From positions 1 to 64,000 of the forward strand of contig NZ_SRYG01000003.1 in the NCBI RefSeq assembly GCF_004793885.1: 64,000 bases of DNA, given 5' to 3'. The DNA comes from Dubosiella muris (lineage in GTDB: Bacteria > Bacillota_I > Bacilli_A > Erysipelotrichales > Erysipelotrichaceae). A program made the translations under genes and the position numbers. This document shows positions 26,739 to 34,363 of the stretch, in pieces. The notes beneath the pieces were generated by a model. That model had not been told where the DNA came from, made no database searches, and saw nothing but the letters and a program-made list of their open reading frames with translations. How positions within the stretch are numbered: position 1 is the first letter of the stretch; each line of letters starts with the position of its first letter.

Positions 26739-26894
26739 TTATTTCACCTGGATTTGGTCGACTTGGATCGATTGATCGCTTTGCACGATCAGACCAATAT
26801 CGGAAATGGATTGTCCCGCGTCGACTTTTCCATTGTAGTCGAGATTCGTGATTTGGATCGTTTGATCATCCATTCTTTGGATATCGCAGTTCTA
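26739..26894 (-). pseudogene. In-frame C-terminal half of a CBM2-like domain cut off by an amber codon
   Basis: After the TAG at 26892-26894 the same frame stays open for 50 codons to a TAA at 26739-26741. The translation (NCDIQRMDDQTIQITNLDYNGKVDAG and onward) matches the second half of a cellulose-binding-type domain. In the family this block normally begins W-N-x, with Trp exactly where the TAG stands. TGG to TAG is one transition, so this is either a recent nonsense mutation or a read-through stop. Confidence 0.7.
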
Positions 26895-28133
26895 ATGGTC
26901 GCTGACTTGGACCGCTTCAGGAAATTGGACTGTGAATGTCCAGGACGTGATGGCGTCCGGAGAGGCGTTGTCAAGGGTTCCCTCAAGCTGGACAACGGGT
27001 TTATTTTTTTCAGTCCACGTATTGCTCGACTGAAAAGATAGAGTCGCTTTTCCTTGCGTGGAAGTCGATTGGATCGGTGAAATTTTTTTAACAGGTGTAG
27101 CCGCCTTGTTTTGGGCAAGAAGCCATTGTCCGGAGGGCGTTAAATCAGCGGTAGTCCAATCATCTAGGTTTGTACCCGGTTTCAATATGGACGACGATTC
27201 GTCTTTGTTGGACGCGTTCCATAAAATACGACCGGTATCGTACTTGTTCAACAACCGGATCCAGGTGTTCCCGCTTTCCTCGTCGATTGCGCCGTTGCCG
27301 CTGGCATCGCAAATTCCAAACTCGCTGACCACGATTGGAATCTCGTTTACGACTTGCTCGTACTTGGCGCGCAAGTCGTCTTTATGCGTGGCGGCGTAAA
27401 AATGAAGCGTATAGGCCACATTTTTAAAAGACAGCGGCGATTGGGCAGCCTGCTCAATATCCTGGGACCAGTTAGGAGTTCCAACCAGAATAAGAGTATC
27501 GGAATACTTGCGGATGACAGGAATGATTTCATTGGCGTATTCACTGACTTCCTGCCACGTTGTTGAACCATTGGGCTCGTTGCATATTTCAAAAATCACA
27601 TTCGGGAGTTTGCCGTATTGTCTGGCCATCTTTTCAAAAAATCCTTTCGCCGAATCAAGATGCTCCAGCGGATTTTGATCGGATAAAATGTGCCAGTCGA
27701 CAACGCAATACAGGTTGAGCGATTGGCAGAGCTTGATTCCTCGATCAATGAGGCTTTCCAGCTTTTGTGGATAGCCATCGGTGCAATACCCTCCGGATTC
27801 GGCTGTGTACATCGCGAGCCGGACTGTGTTTAAACCAAAATCGTTTTTAAAATTTGAAAAGCTTTTTTCATTCACGATTTCCGGGAACCAGGCAAGCCCG
27901 TGCGTCGATATCCCTTTGATCACGTACGGATTGCCGGATTCGTCGACCACGCGGTTGTTCGTCGTGGATAAGCACGAAATTCCCTTTTCTTTTTGTACCG
28001 GATCGGATTTTTTTTCGACTGCTGATTGTTTTGTTTGCGAGTCGGATCGTTTCGTTGTGTTTTGACATCCGCATAGGACACATAGCAATGCCAAAGCGAT
28101 CATCGAACATTTTTTGAAAAAGTTTCGTTCCAT
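26892..28133 (-). CDS. Lipoprotein GH5 glucanase (cellulase family) with truncated binding domain
   Basis: 413 aa from ATG 28133, chosen because AGGAG lies 10 nt upstream; ATG 28142 is too close. The signal peptide ends with lipobox LCGC (Cys 23). A GH5 catalytic domain (about 50-345) has the acid/base Glu in FEICNEPNG (E186), the nucleophile in VVSEFGI (E271), and conserved VRLAMY, VDWH and HFYAAT. A C-terminal CBM2-like domain starts near 365 and is broken by an amber codon. It probably cleaves beta-1,4-glucans outside the cell; loss of half the binding domain need not abolish catalysis. A terminator follows the original gene end. Confidence 0.9.
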   Translation of the reverse strand: MERNFFKKCSMIALALLCVLCGCQNTTKRSDSQTKQSAVEKKSDPVQKEKGISCLSTTNNRVVDESGNPYVIKGISTHGLAWFPEIVNEKSFSNFKNDFGLNTVRLAMYTAESGGYCTDGYPQKLESLIDRGIKLCQSLNLYCVVDWHILSDQNPLEHLDSAKGFFEKMARQYGKLPNVIFEICNEPNGSTTWQEVSEYANEIIPVIRKYSDTLILVGTPNWSQDIEQAAQSPLSFKNVAYTLHFYAATHKDDLRAKYEQVVNEIPIVVSEFGICDASGNGAIDEESGNTWIRLLNKYDTGRILWNASNKDESSSILKPGTNLDDWTTADLTPSGQWLLAQNKAATPVKKISPIQSTSTQGKATLSFQSSNTWTEKNKPVVQLEGTLDNASPDAITSWTFTVQFPEAVQVSDH

Positions 28134-28189
28134 GAATTTCATTCTCCTGTTTTTCTTCTATACTATATCAACTTCCTTCGGAATGTATA

Positions 28190-28226
28190 AAATAAAACTC
28201 GATGTGTACATTCCTACATATCGAGT
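28190..28226 (-). terminator. Terminator of the MdoB-like genes
   Basis: Stem ACTCGAT/ATCGAGT (28197-28203 with 28220-28226) with further inner pairing, followed on the minus strand by TTTTATTTT. Confidence 0.7.
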
Positions 28227-28233
28227 CGTTTCG

Positions 28234-29766
28234 TTAATCCGCTTTTTGAATATGGTCTTGATAGTAGATCGAAAACCGTTTTAGCTCTTCTTCCAATTTG
28301 TCCGGCCCCATTTTCTCTGCCAACGTCGGCGTGGTACTGTACAAATCGGTTCCCAGCCCGACCCGGTCCCCTTCGTATTGCACCCCTAAAGCGGTCAATG
28401 TCGTTGGATAGAAGTCAAAGGCGGTCAATGTCCGATCTTCCTCGCTTTGTTTTTTTGCTGGCGAGTTGATAAGCGTATAGTATCCTTTGCGTTCGTAATC
28501 ATTCCCTATGTGTTCATTGGCCCAACTATCATCCATTGTCAAATGATCCCCGGCAATTACGATAGTGGTGTTGTCGTAGAAGTCTTGTTTTTTAATCCAT
28601 TTCACAAAATCACCAATTTGTTTTGAAGAACAACGAATCACATTCGAGTACTGATCCGGATACTCTTTAGGACAGTCTTTACATAAATACCCTCCGGTAA
28701 AATGAGTATCACACGTCAACATTGTAAAATTAAAAGGTTCATTTTGAGAAGCCAGTTCCAGAAGATCCTCCTTGGCGTATTCGAACAGCTTTTTATCCTC
28801 GTATCCCCACCAAACTCTATAGTCTTCAGGAAATTTCCCTTGTTCTTTCTCATAATAATAATCGTGAATTTCGTAATTTCCATGCTGCGTAAAAAACAAA
28901 TCCCGTTGGGCAAAGCCTGCATCCGATCCCATCAAAAAGATTTGGTTATAACCTTCCTTTTCTAAAATCTCACCTAATGTATACGCGCCATCCATAAACT
29001 GAAATTCAATGGCTGTATTGTCCTGAGCAACTGGCGTCTTTAAATTAGCCCCTGATGTTGAAGCGATCAAAGAGGCTGCCGTCCAGCCATTGGATGGAAT
29101 GATCGTATAGCCATTTCCACTTGTAAAAGTGTTTTTATTCGTAGCAAGCTTTGACAATTCTGGAATTAAACTTTCTTGGAAGGCTCCACCATGTTGCATA
29201 TCGCCATAGCTCGTTTCCATAGATTCAAGATAAATATAAATCAAATTTCTTTTTTTCTCCGGGAAGACATACGTTAACTGCGCCGGATCTACATATTCAT
29301 CTTCATAAAGTGTTGACGGATTTAAATAACCATCCATATACTCATAAAAGCCAATTTGCTTTGCGAATGAATCAAAGCCATCCCACATAATCGCCAATGA
29401 GCATAAAAGGAAAATAAACGTACAAATCCGACGCAAAATATTCTTTTTAAAATAAAACATGAGCGCGTTAAGGCAACCTAAAAAGACCGCTAGCGACAAC
29501 GCGCAAAGAAGCGGCTGTTGAATGCAGGCTTCCCAGAACTCGTTCATTACCCCTTCCCCGGCCCCGTCAACCGAAGTATTTACAGTGAATAAAATTTGCT
29601 CGAATGGAATATTTCCGAATTTTTCAGGAACCCACTTGCAGGCTTCAAAAAACCCTAGCCCGATAAACACCCCTAAACAAATCAAAAGATTGACAAGTAT
29701 AAATAAAACCCAACGGAGAACTTTCAATATTTTTTGTGTTTTTTTATTTTTTAATATTTCTTTCAT
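28234..29766 (-). CDS. LtaS/MdoB-like phosphoglycerol transferase
   Basis: 510 aa from ATG 29766 (TAGGAAAT upstream). Three to four N-terminal membrane segments precede an extracellular sulfatase-fold domain. Catalytic features include Glu in YIYLESMETS, the nucleophile Thr in SNGWTAASLIAS, GSDAGF, CDTHF and AGDHLTMDD. The family moves glycerol-phosphate from phosphatidylglycerol onto glycans or lipoteichoic acid. The sequence is nearer the MdoB/OpgB branch (extra HG and WWGYED motifs) than to true LtaS, suggesting glycan decoration. It is a paralogue of the gene upstream. Confidence 0.9.
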   Translation of the reverse strand: MKEILKNKKTQKILKVLRWVLFILVNLLICLGVFIGLGFFEACKWVPEKFGNIPFEQILFTVNTSVDGAGEGVMNEFWEACIQQPLLCALSLAVFLGCLNALMFYFKKNILRRICTFIFLLCSLAIMWDGFDSFAKQIGFYEYMDGYLNPSTLYEDEYVDPAQLTYVFPEKKRNLIYIYLESMETSYGDMQHGGAFQESLIPELSKLATNKNTFTSGNGYTIIPSNGWTAASLIASTSGANLKTPVAQDNTAIEFQFMDGAYTLGEILEKEGYNQIFLMGSDAGFAQRDLFFTQHGNYEIHDYYYEKEQGKFPEDYRVWWGYEDKKLFEYAKEDLLELASQNEPFNFTMLTCDTHFTGGYLCKDCPKEYPDQYSNVIRCSSKQIGDFVKWIKKQDFYDNTTIVIAGDHLTMDDSWANEHIGNDYERKGYYTLINSPAKKQSEEDRTLTAFDFYPTTLTALGVQYEGDRVGLGTDLYSTTPTLAEKMGPDKLEEELKRFSIYYQDHIQKAD

Positions 29767-29862
29767 ATTTCCTACCAATTTGAAATTATAGCGAAAACAA
29801 ATCGAAATTGCGAATTTTTTATAAATACTCGTCAGGTTTTATCTTCTCACGTAAAAATTATG

Positions 29863-29890
29863 AAAAGGCAGGTCGCTTTTAACCTGCCTT
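29863..29890 (-). terminator. Possible terminator between the two MdoB-like genes
   Basis: A 9-bp stem AAGGCAGGT/ACCTGCCTT (29865-29873 with 29882-29890). The T tract that follows on the minus strand is interrupted, so termination may be partial. Confidence 0.5.
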
Positions 29891-29900
29891 CAAATGAAAA

Positions 29901-31931
29901 TCACTGGGAATCGGGCGCTCCCGGATCAATCGTTCCTCCTCCAGTTCCTGGATCAATCGTTCCTCCTCCGGTTCCTGGTTCAGTCGTTCCCCCTCCGGTT
30001 CCCGGTTCAATCGTTCCTCCTCCAGTTCCCGGGTCGGTCGTTCCTCCTCCGGTTCCCGGATCGGTCGTTTCTCCTCCGGTTCCTGGTTCGGTCGTTTCTC
30101 CTCCAGTTCCCGGATCAGTCGTTCCCCCTCCGGTTCCTGGTTCGGTCGTTCCTCCTCCGGTTCCTGGTTCGGTCGTTCCTCCTCCGGTTCCCGGATCGGT
30201 CGTTTCTCCTCCGGTTCCCGGATCGGTCATTTCTCCTCCGGTTCCCGGAGTCGTTGCCGGCTCGGAATACGAAGGAATCCAAATATAATCGGTATTGGAA
30301 AAACTCTCTTTATTCGCCTGATATTGTTGCGCAGTCGGAGCCTGTACGGGTTGTGTATTTTCCTTGAAATCCGATTCTTCCTTTTCATCTGTCGGGGTCG
30401 GGATTTTTCCTTCATCTCCACTTAGAATTACATCCTCATAAAATTTGGATTTATAGCTCATTTGCTGATCCAGCTCCTCATATCCCAAAATTTCAATCAA
30501 AGTTGGAATGTCGGAATAGAGCGATGTGCCAAGCCCTAAGCGATGGCCATCAATCTTTGCTCCCAGAGCCTCTAATATCGTTGGAAAAATATCCATGGTC
30601 GAATACGCTCTTGTTTTGTTTAAGGAATATTCAGGACCATTGATTACAGTAAAATATGTCCTTCGCGGGTAATCTTTGTCAATGGATTCGGGAACGAGTC
30701 CATCCATACTTAAATGATCTCCCGAAATCACGATTGTCGTGTCCTTGTAAAAATCCTGTTTTTGGCACCATTTGACAAATTCAGCAATTTTTCGGTCCGA
30801 ACAATTAATTACGTTTTCATACTGCTCGTCGAAAGTATCTGGACAATCTTTGCATTTATAGCCGTTTTGGAAATGCGTATCCACCGTCAACATGGTAAAA
30901 TTGAACGGCTCGGACTGCTTTGCCAAAGTGCTCAGTTCTTTTTCAGCATACTTGAATAAGTAATTGTCTTCATAGCCCCACCAGACATAGTAGTCTTTGT
31001 CGATGATCCCGTCGTCAATCGCGCTATAATAATCCAAAACTTTATAATCACCATGCTGCTGATAATAATTTTTTCTTCCCGCAAACGCGCCATCGGATCC
31101 GCACATAAAGTAGTTTTGATAGCCTTCTTCTTCTAAAATGTCACCTAGTCCCTTTACTGAAGGAAGAAATTTGGATTGCTCTTCAAAATTTCGATTGTAA
31201 TCATTGTTGCCAATATTCAATGGAACACCCATCGACTGGGCCGCGATTCCGGCAATCGTCCACGTCGTATTGCCAGGCGTATACCCGCCATTTAACTGAC
31301 TATCTTCTTGGCTTGTAAAATCAGTATTTTCCTGTGCGAGCGCTGTCAGTTCAGGAATCAAGTTTTGCTGGAATCCACCACCATTTTTCTTGTCTGTATA
31401 CGTGGATTCCATCGACTCGCAAATAATGTAAATCAGATTTCTCTTTTTTTCAGGAAATTCAATGTTCGTTTTGCGGGCGTCCGCATAGTATTTATCATAC
31501 AAATCGCTTTCCTTATTTAAACTTTCGTTATACTCTTTAATGCCCAAAGAATCATAAATTTTTACACCTAAAAACACATCAAAAAGCAATGTAAAACATG
31601 CGAGTCCAATCAATACCCTTTTTAAAATTTTCGTAAATTTCATTGGCTCGATCTTTGTTTGAATTTTCCCTTTTTTATCCATAAGATACAGCCAAATCAT
31701 TCCCCCGAATACCAGAGTGCCTAAAAGAAGCAGCAGCCAGTTGTGTTCGAAAAAGCCTTTCACCGCATCCAAAACCGTATTTTCAGAACCAGACATACTG
31801 TTTTGCATGGTATATAAAATTTGAGCAAATCCCCCTACGCTCAATTTCGTTGACAAATAGTATTGAGCGTAACTTAAAATATTAAGAACAATAAATAGTA
31901 AATATATCGCAATAATCAGTGCGATCCACAC
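29901..31931 (-). CDS. LtaS/MdoB-like phosphoglycerol transferase with repetitive Gly/Thr/Pro tail
   Basis: 676 aa from GTG 31931, chosen because GAGGAGGGG lies just upstream; an earlier TTG has no site. Membrane segments fill the first 130 residues or so, then the sulfatase-fold domain keeps LESMEST, the nucleophile Thr in GNTTWTIAGIAAQ, GSDGAF, VDTHF and SGDHLSMD. After residue about 545 comes a low-complexity spacer and twelve 9-residue repeats of type PGTGGxTTD ending in PGAPDSQ. There is no LPxTG. The tail could span the wall or be a glycosylation target. About half the sequence is shared with the downstream paralogue. Confidence 0.9.
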   Translation of the reverse strand: MWIALIIAIYLLFIVLNILSYAQYYLSTKLSVGGFAQILYTMQNSMSGSENTVLDAVKGFFEHNWLLLLLGTLVFGGMIWLYLMDKKGKIQTKIEPMKFTKILKRVLIGLACFTLLFDVFLGVKIYDSLGIKEYNESLNKESDLYDKYYADARKTNIEFPEKKRNLIYIICESMESTYTDKKNGGGFQQNLIPELTALAQENTDFTSQEDSQLNGGYTPGNTTWTIAGIAAQSMGVPLNIGNNDYNRNFEEQSKFLPSVKGLGDILEEEGYQNYFMCGSDGAFAGRKNYYQQHGDYKVLDYYSAIDDGIIDKDYYVWWGYEDNYLFKYAEKELSTLAKQSEPFNFTMLTVDTHFQNGYKCKDCPDTFDEQYENVINCSDRKIAEFVKWCQKQDFYKDTTIVISGDHLSMDGLVPESIDKDYPRRTYFTVINGPEYSLNKTRAYSTMDIFPTILEALGAKIDGHRLGLGTSLYSDIPTLIEILGYEELDQQMSYKSKFYEDVILSGDEGKIPTPTDEKEESDFKENTQPVQAPTAQQYQANKESFSNTDYIWIPSYSEPATTPGTGGEMTDPGTGGETTDPGTGGGTTEPGTGGGTTEPGTGGGTTDPGTGGETTEPGTGGETTDPGTGGGTTDPGTGGGTIEPGTGGGTTEPGTGGGTIDPGTGGGTIDPGAPDSQ
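29925..30248 (-). repeat. Twelve tandem 27-bp coding repeats (PGTGG-x-T-x-[DE])
   Basis: Exact 27-bp periodicity within the C-terminus of the second MdoB-like protein. Variation is confined to three positions: Gly/Glu at 6, Thr/Ile/Met at 7-8, Asp/Glu at 9. Such arrays expand and contract by slippage. Confidence 0.9.
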
Positions 31932-31983
31932 GAAAACCCCTCCTCGCTGTATTGAGTTTATCGACAAAAAAGAAAATATACAA

Positions 31984-32023
31984 GAAAAAAAAAGAGAATC
32001 GGCATCTTACAATCCCGACTCTT
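31984..32023 (-). terminator. Terminator of the hydrolase operon
   Basis: Stem AAGAG(aa)TCGG/CCGACTCTT (31992-32002 with 32015-32023) with a 2-nt bulge and a minus-strand T run (31984-31991), just after the lysozyme gene stop. Confidence 0.65.
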
Positions 32024-32037
32024 GCTTTTTACACATT

Positions 32038-34260
32038 TTATAATTTCATTAGATGATTATACCAATAACGGGCATACACTTCCCGTTGCGGCTGATCATA
32101 ATTATAAGGTCGCTCATAATTATAGATAAAAGCCTTTGCCAAATATTCCGGGGTCTGAGTAGAATGGGCAAATTCGTAAAAACTTAAATTAAACGCGTTC
32201 GTCGCATAATATTGAATATGGTTTTCCAATTCATAAATGATTCTGGCACATTGTCCAAATCCGCTGTTGATGGCGTATCCATTTCCTTCCAGCCAGTTGA
32301 TTACATTCGTCGCCGGGGTCCACTGAACCAAACCAAATCCACAATTCAAGTTTCCTTCCTGACGGCTTTCCCATAATCCCGGGTTGATGTTGGATTCGCC
32401 TTGCATGTTTCCTAAAAGAGCGGCAACAGCGTTTCGAGTCCAGCCATAGCTTTTAAAGAAATTCCAAACCAGCTCGGCGTTGTTTTCCATTTGGGAAACC
32501 GTCAAATAATTGTTGGAACTGATCCATAAGGAATCATCATTATGCAGCGAGCTGAATGTAAACTGCTGCGCTTTGCTTCCATTCGACTCATAAATTTGAA
32601 TATTACTTCCATTGACAGCCAACGCGGCTGTGATATCCAGAACAAACGAATCGTTTAAAGCGGATACGATGCGGTATGTGTTGTTTGTCCGCATAATGAT
32701 CCATTTTTGATTCCAGGCGTTGGATTGCGCGCTTTGAAGCACATTATCGGCATTCCATCCTTTTCCATCGACTGCCATGAATTTCCCGGAACCGACATTT
32801 TTGATTGTCACATAGCCTTTTGCGTCGTTGACGATCACAAATTGCTGCGCCTTGCTCCGGTTATATTCATACAGTTGGATATTAGCGTTGTTCGCCGTGG
32901 ATCCTCCCGCTATATCGAGAACCATATTCTCATTCAAGGCTGAGCGAATCACATATGCCCCATCCTCAATCACATTTAAATTTTTCTTCGCAATCGCATC
33001 CAGGCGCGTACGCAAATCCTCCGCTTTCTTCAAGATCCATTTTTCCGCCATCTGGGTCGCGTGAAGCTTTCCGATTTGCACGTTGTTGTCCGACTGGGTT
33101 ATAGATCTTTCCGGATCCAGCGCCGAAATGATTTCGTAATTGCTACCATTTTTCCGGATGACCCATTTTTGAGCGCGCGTTCCATTGGACGCGTATTGTT
33201 GAAGATTGGAACCAATCGTCGTATTCGCCGCCTCCAAATCGAGAACTTTTCCCGATCCTATATTTTTAAATGTGACATAGCCTTTGCTGTCATGGCTCAC
33301 TTCCCATACTTGCGAAGAAGCCTGGTAGTTTTTTTCAAGATCAACGTTCGCTAGATTATTGACCGATTGACCCTCTACACTTAAAACTTTACCGGTTTGC
33401 GAATTGACAATATAATACTGTCCATTTGCGACTAAGTTTTTGTTAAGCGCCGCCATCGCATCCATCGTTTGCTCTTTTGTGATGTATTTATTAAAAAACC
33501 AGCGTTGAGCGTTTGTATTGTTGGATTGATAAATCTGGATGTTGGATCCATTTTGAGGATTGGCGCCTGCCAAATCCAAAACATACGAACCATTTAGGGC
33601 TGACGCGATCATATACCCTACATCCATCTTCTTAATGATCCATTTCTGCGCTTTTGTATTGTTCGAATCGTATTGTTGCACATTGTTGCCATTGAAAGCT
33701 TGACCGGCGTTTACATCAAGCACCTTGTTGGATTGGATGTTTGTAAACGTATAATAGCCATCCGAACCCACATCGACCCGCCAGATTTGCGCGCCCGAAT
33801 CGTTGTTTTCATAAATTTGCACATTGGCTCCGTTATAGGTTGCCCCGGCATTCACATCCAATACTTGACCGGTCGAAACAGCGGATGAAATCGTATAAAC
33901 GCCGGAAGAAATCGCCGCATTTTCCCCGCCGGCTGCGCCAAAAGAGATCCCGCTTACATTCGAGACAGGCTCCTGTTCTTCCAATTCCGCTTCTTCTGCT
34001 CTTTCTTTTTCTTCGACCAGCTCGTTTACCGGTAATTCCTCCGCGACGGTTTTCACTTCCGGAACAGCGGAATCTTCTTTTGATTCATCCACATACACCG
34101 CCTCTGTCATTTCCAATTCATTCATAGGGGAAGTTTCGATTGAATTGGGGATGGATTCACTTTCGCATTCTTCCGCAAGAATGGCCTGCCCTGTTACGGC
34201 CAGACCAATCCCTACACCACTCAGGGCGGCAATATTTCTTAACTTGTTTTTTTTCACCAT
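32038..34260 (-). CDS. Secreted phage-tail-lysozyme-type hydrolase with three ricin-type lectin modules
   Basis: 740 aa. Signal peptide (1-29, with SGVGIG), acidic linker (30-110), then three beta-trefoil R-type lectin modules (about 115-570). The nine QxW-type motifs are AQIW, AQKW, AQRW; SQVW, AQKW, AEKW; AQQF, NQKW, AQQF. The modules are joined by helical linkers (MDAMAALNKNL, LDAIAKKNLNV). The C-terminus (about 580-740) is a phage-tail lysozyme domain with likely catalytic Glu 622 in LLGNMQGESNINPG and GFGLVQWTP. It should cleave peptidoglycan glycan strands at sites chosen by the lectins. It is the last of four related genes; a terminator and its own weak promoter separate it from the gene upstream. 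Confidence 0.88.
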   Translation of the reverse strand: MVKKNKLRNIAALSGVGIGLAVTGQAILAEECESESIPNSIETSPMNELEMTEAVYVDESKEDSAVPEVKTVAEELPVNELVEEKERAEEAELEEQEPVSNVSGISFGAAGGENAAISSGVYTISSAVSTGQVLDVNAGATYNGANVQIYENNDSGAQIWRVDVGSDGYYTFTNIQSNKVLDVNAGQAFNGNNVQQYDSNNTKAQKWIIKKMDVGYMIASALNGSYVLDLAGANPQNGSNIQIYQSNNTNAQRWFFNKYITKEQTMDAMAALNKNLVANGQYYIVNSQTGKVLSVEGQSVNNLANVDLEKNYQASSQVWEVSHDSKGYVTFKNIGSGKVLDLEAANTTIGSNLQQYASNGTRAQKWVIRKNGSNYEIISALDPERSITQSDNNVQIGKLHATQMAEKWILKKAEDLRTRLDAIAKKNLNVIEDGAYVIRSALNENMVLDIAGGSTANNANIQLYEYNRSKAQQFVIVNDAKGYVTIKNVGSGKFMAVDGKGWNADNVLQSAQSNAWNQKWIIMRTNNTYRIVSALNDSFVLDITAALAVNGSNIQIYESNGSKAQQFTFSSLHNDDSLWISSNNYLTVSQMENNAELVWNFFKSYGWTRNAVAALLGNMQGESNINPGLWESRQEGNLNCGFGLVQWTPATNVINWLEGNGYAINSGFGQCARIIYELENHIQYYATNAFNLSFYEFAHSTQTPEYLAKAFIYNYERPYNYDQPQREVYARYWYNHLMKL

Positions 34261-34299
34261 TTACGCTCTCCTATCTCTCTCTTAAACCCTCGTGCTATC

Positions 34300-34329
34300 A
34301 GTATACTATGAAAAAATATCCCGGAGCAA
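34300..34329 (-). promoter_or_regulatory. Weak candidate promoter of the lysozyme gene
   Basis: Minus strand: -10 TATACT (34300-34305) with an 18-bp spacer from TTGCTC. It lies just downstream of the terminator of the preceding gene, so the lysozyme gene may be expressed separately from the other three hydrolases. Confidence 0.35.
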
Positions 34330-34358
34330 TGCCATAGGCATATATTTCCAGGATATTT
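34311..34358 (-). terminator. Terminator between the second C39 gene and the lysozyme gene
   Basis: A long imperfect hairpin: outer stem AAATATCC/GGATATTT (34314-34321 with 34351-34358) and inner ATGCC/GGCAT pairing, followed on the minus strand by six Ts. Confidence 0.65.
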
Positions 34359-34363
34359 CGATT

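Noticed and set aside
29925-30248. Regular 27-bp repeat array that could be mistaken for a CRISPR
   Set aside because: The units are contiguous with no spacers, keep the reading frame and encode a Gly/Thr/Pro tail.
29860-30288. Plus-strand proline-rich reading frame over the repeats
   Set aside because: It is the antisense shadow of the tandem repeat in the minus-strand MdoB-like gene, with no ribosome binding site.
32038-34260. Prophage, because of the phage-tail lysozyme domain
   Set aside because: No other phage gene is nearby, and the protein has a signal peptide and lectin modules like its three neighbours.
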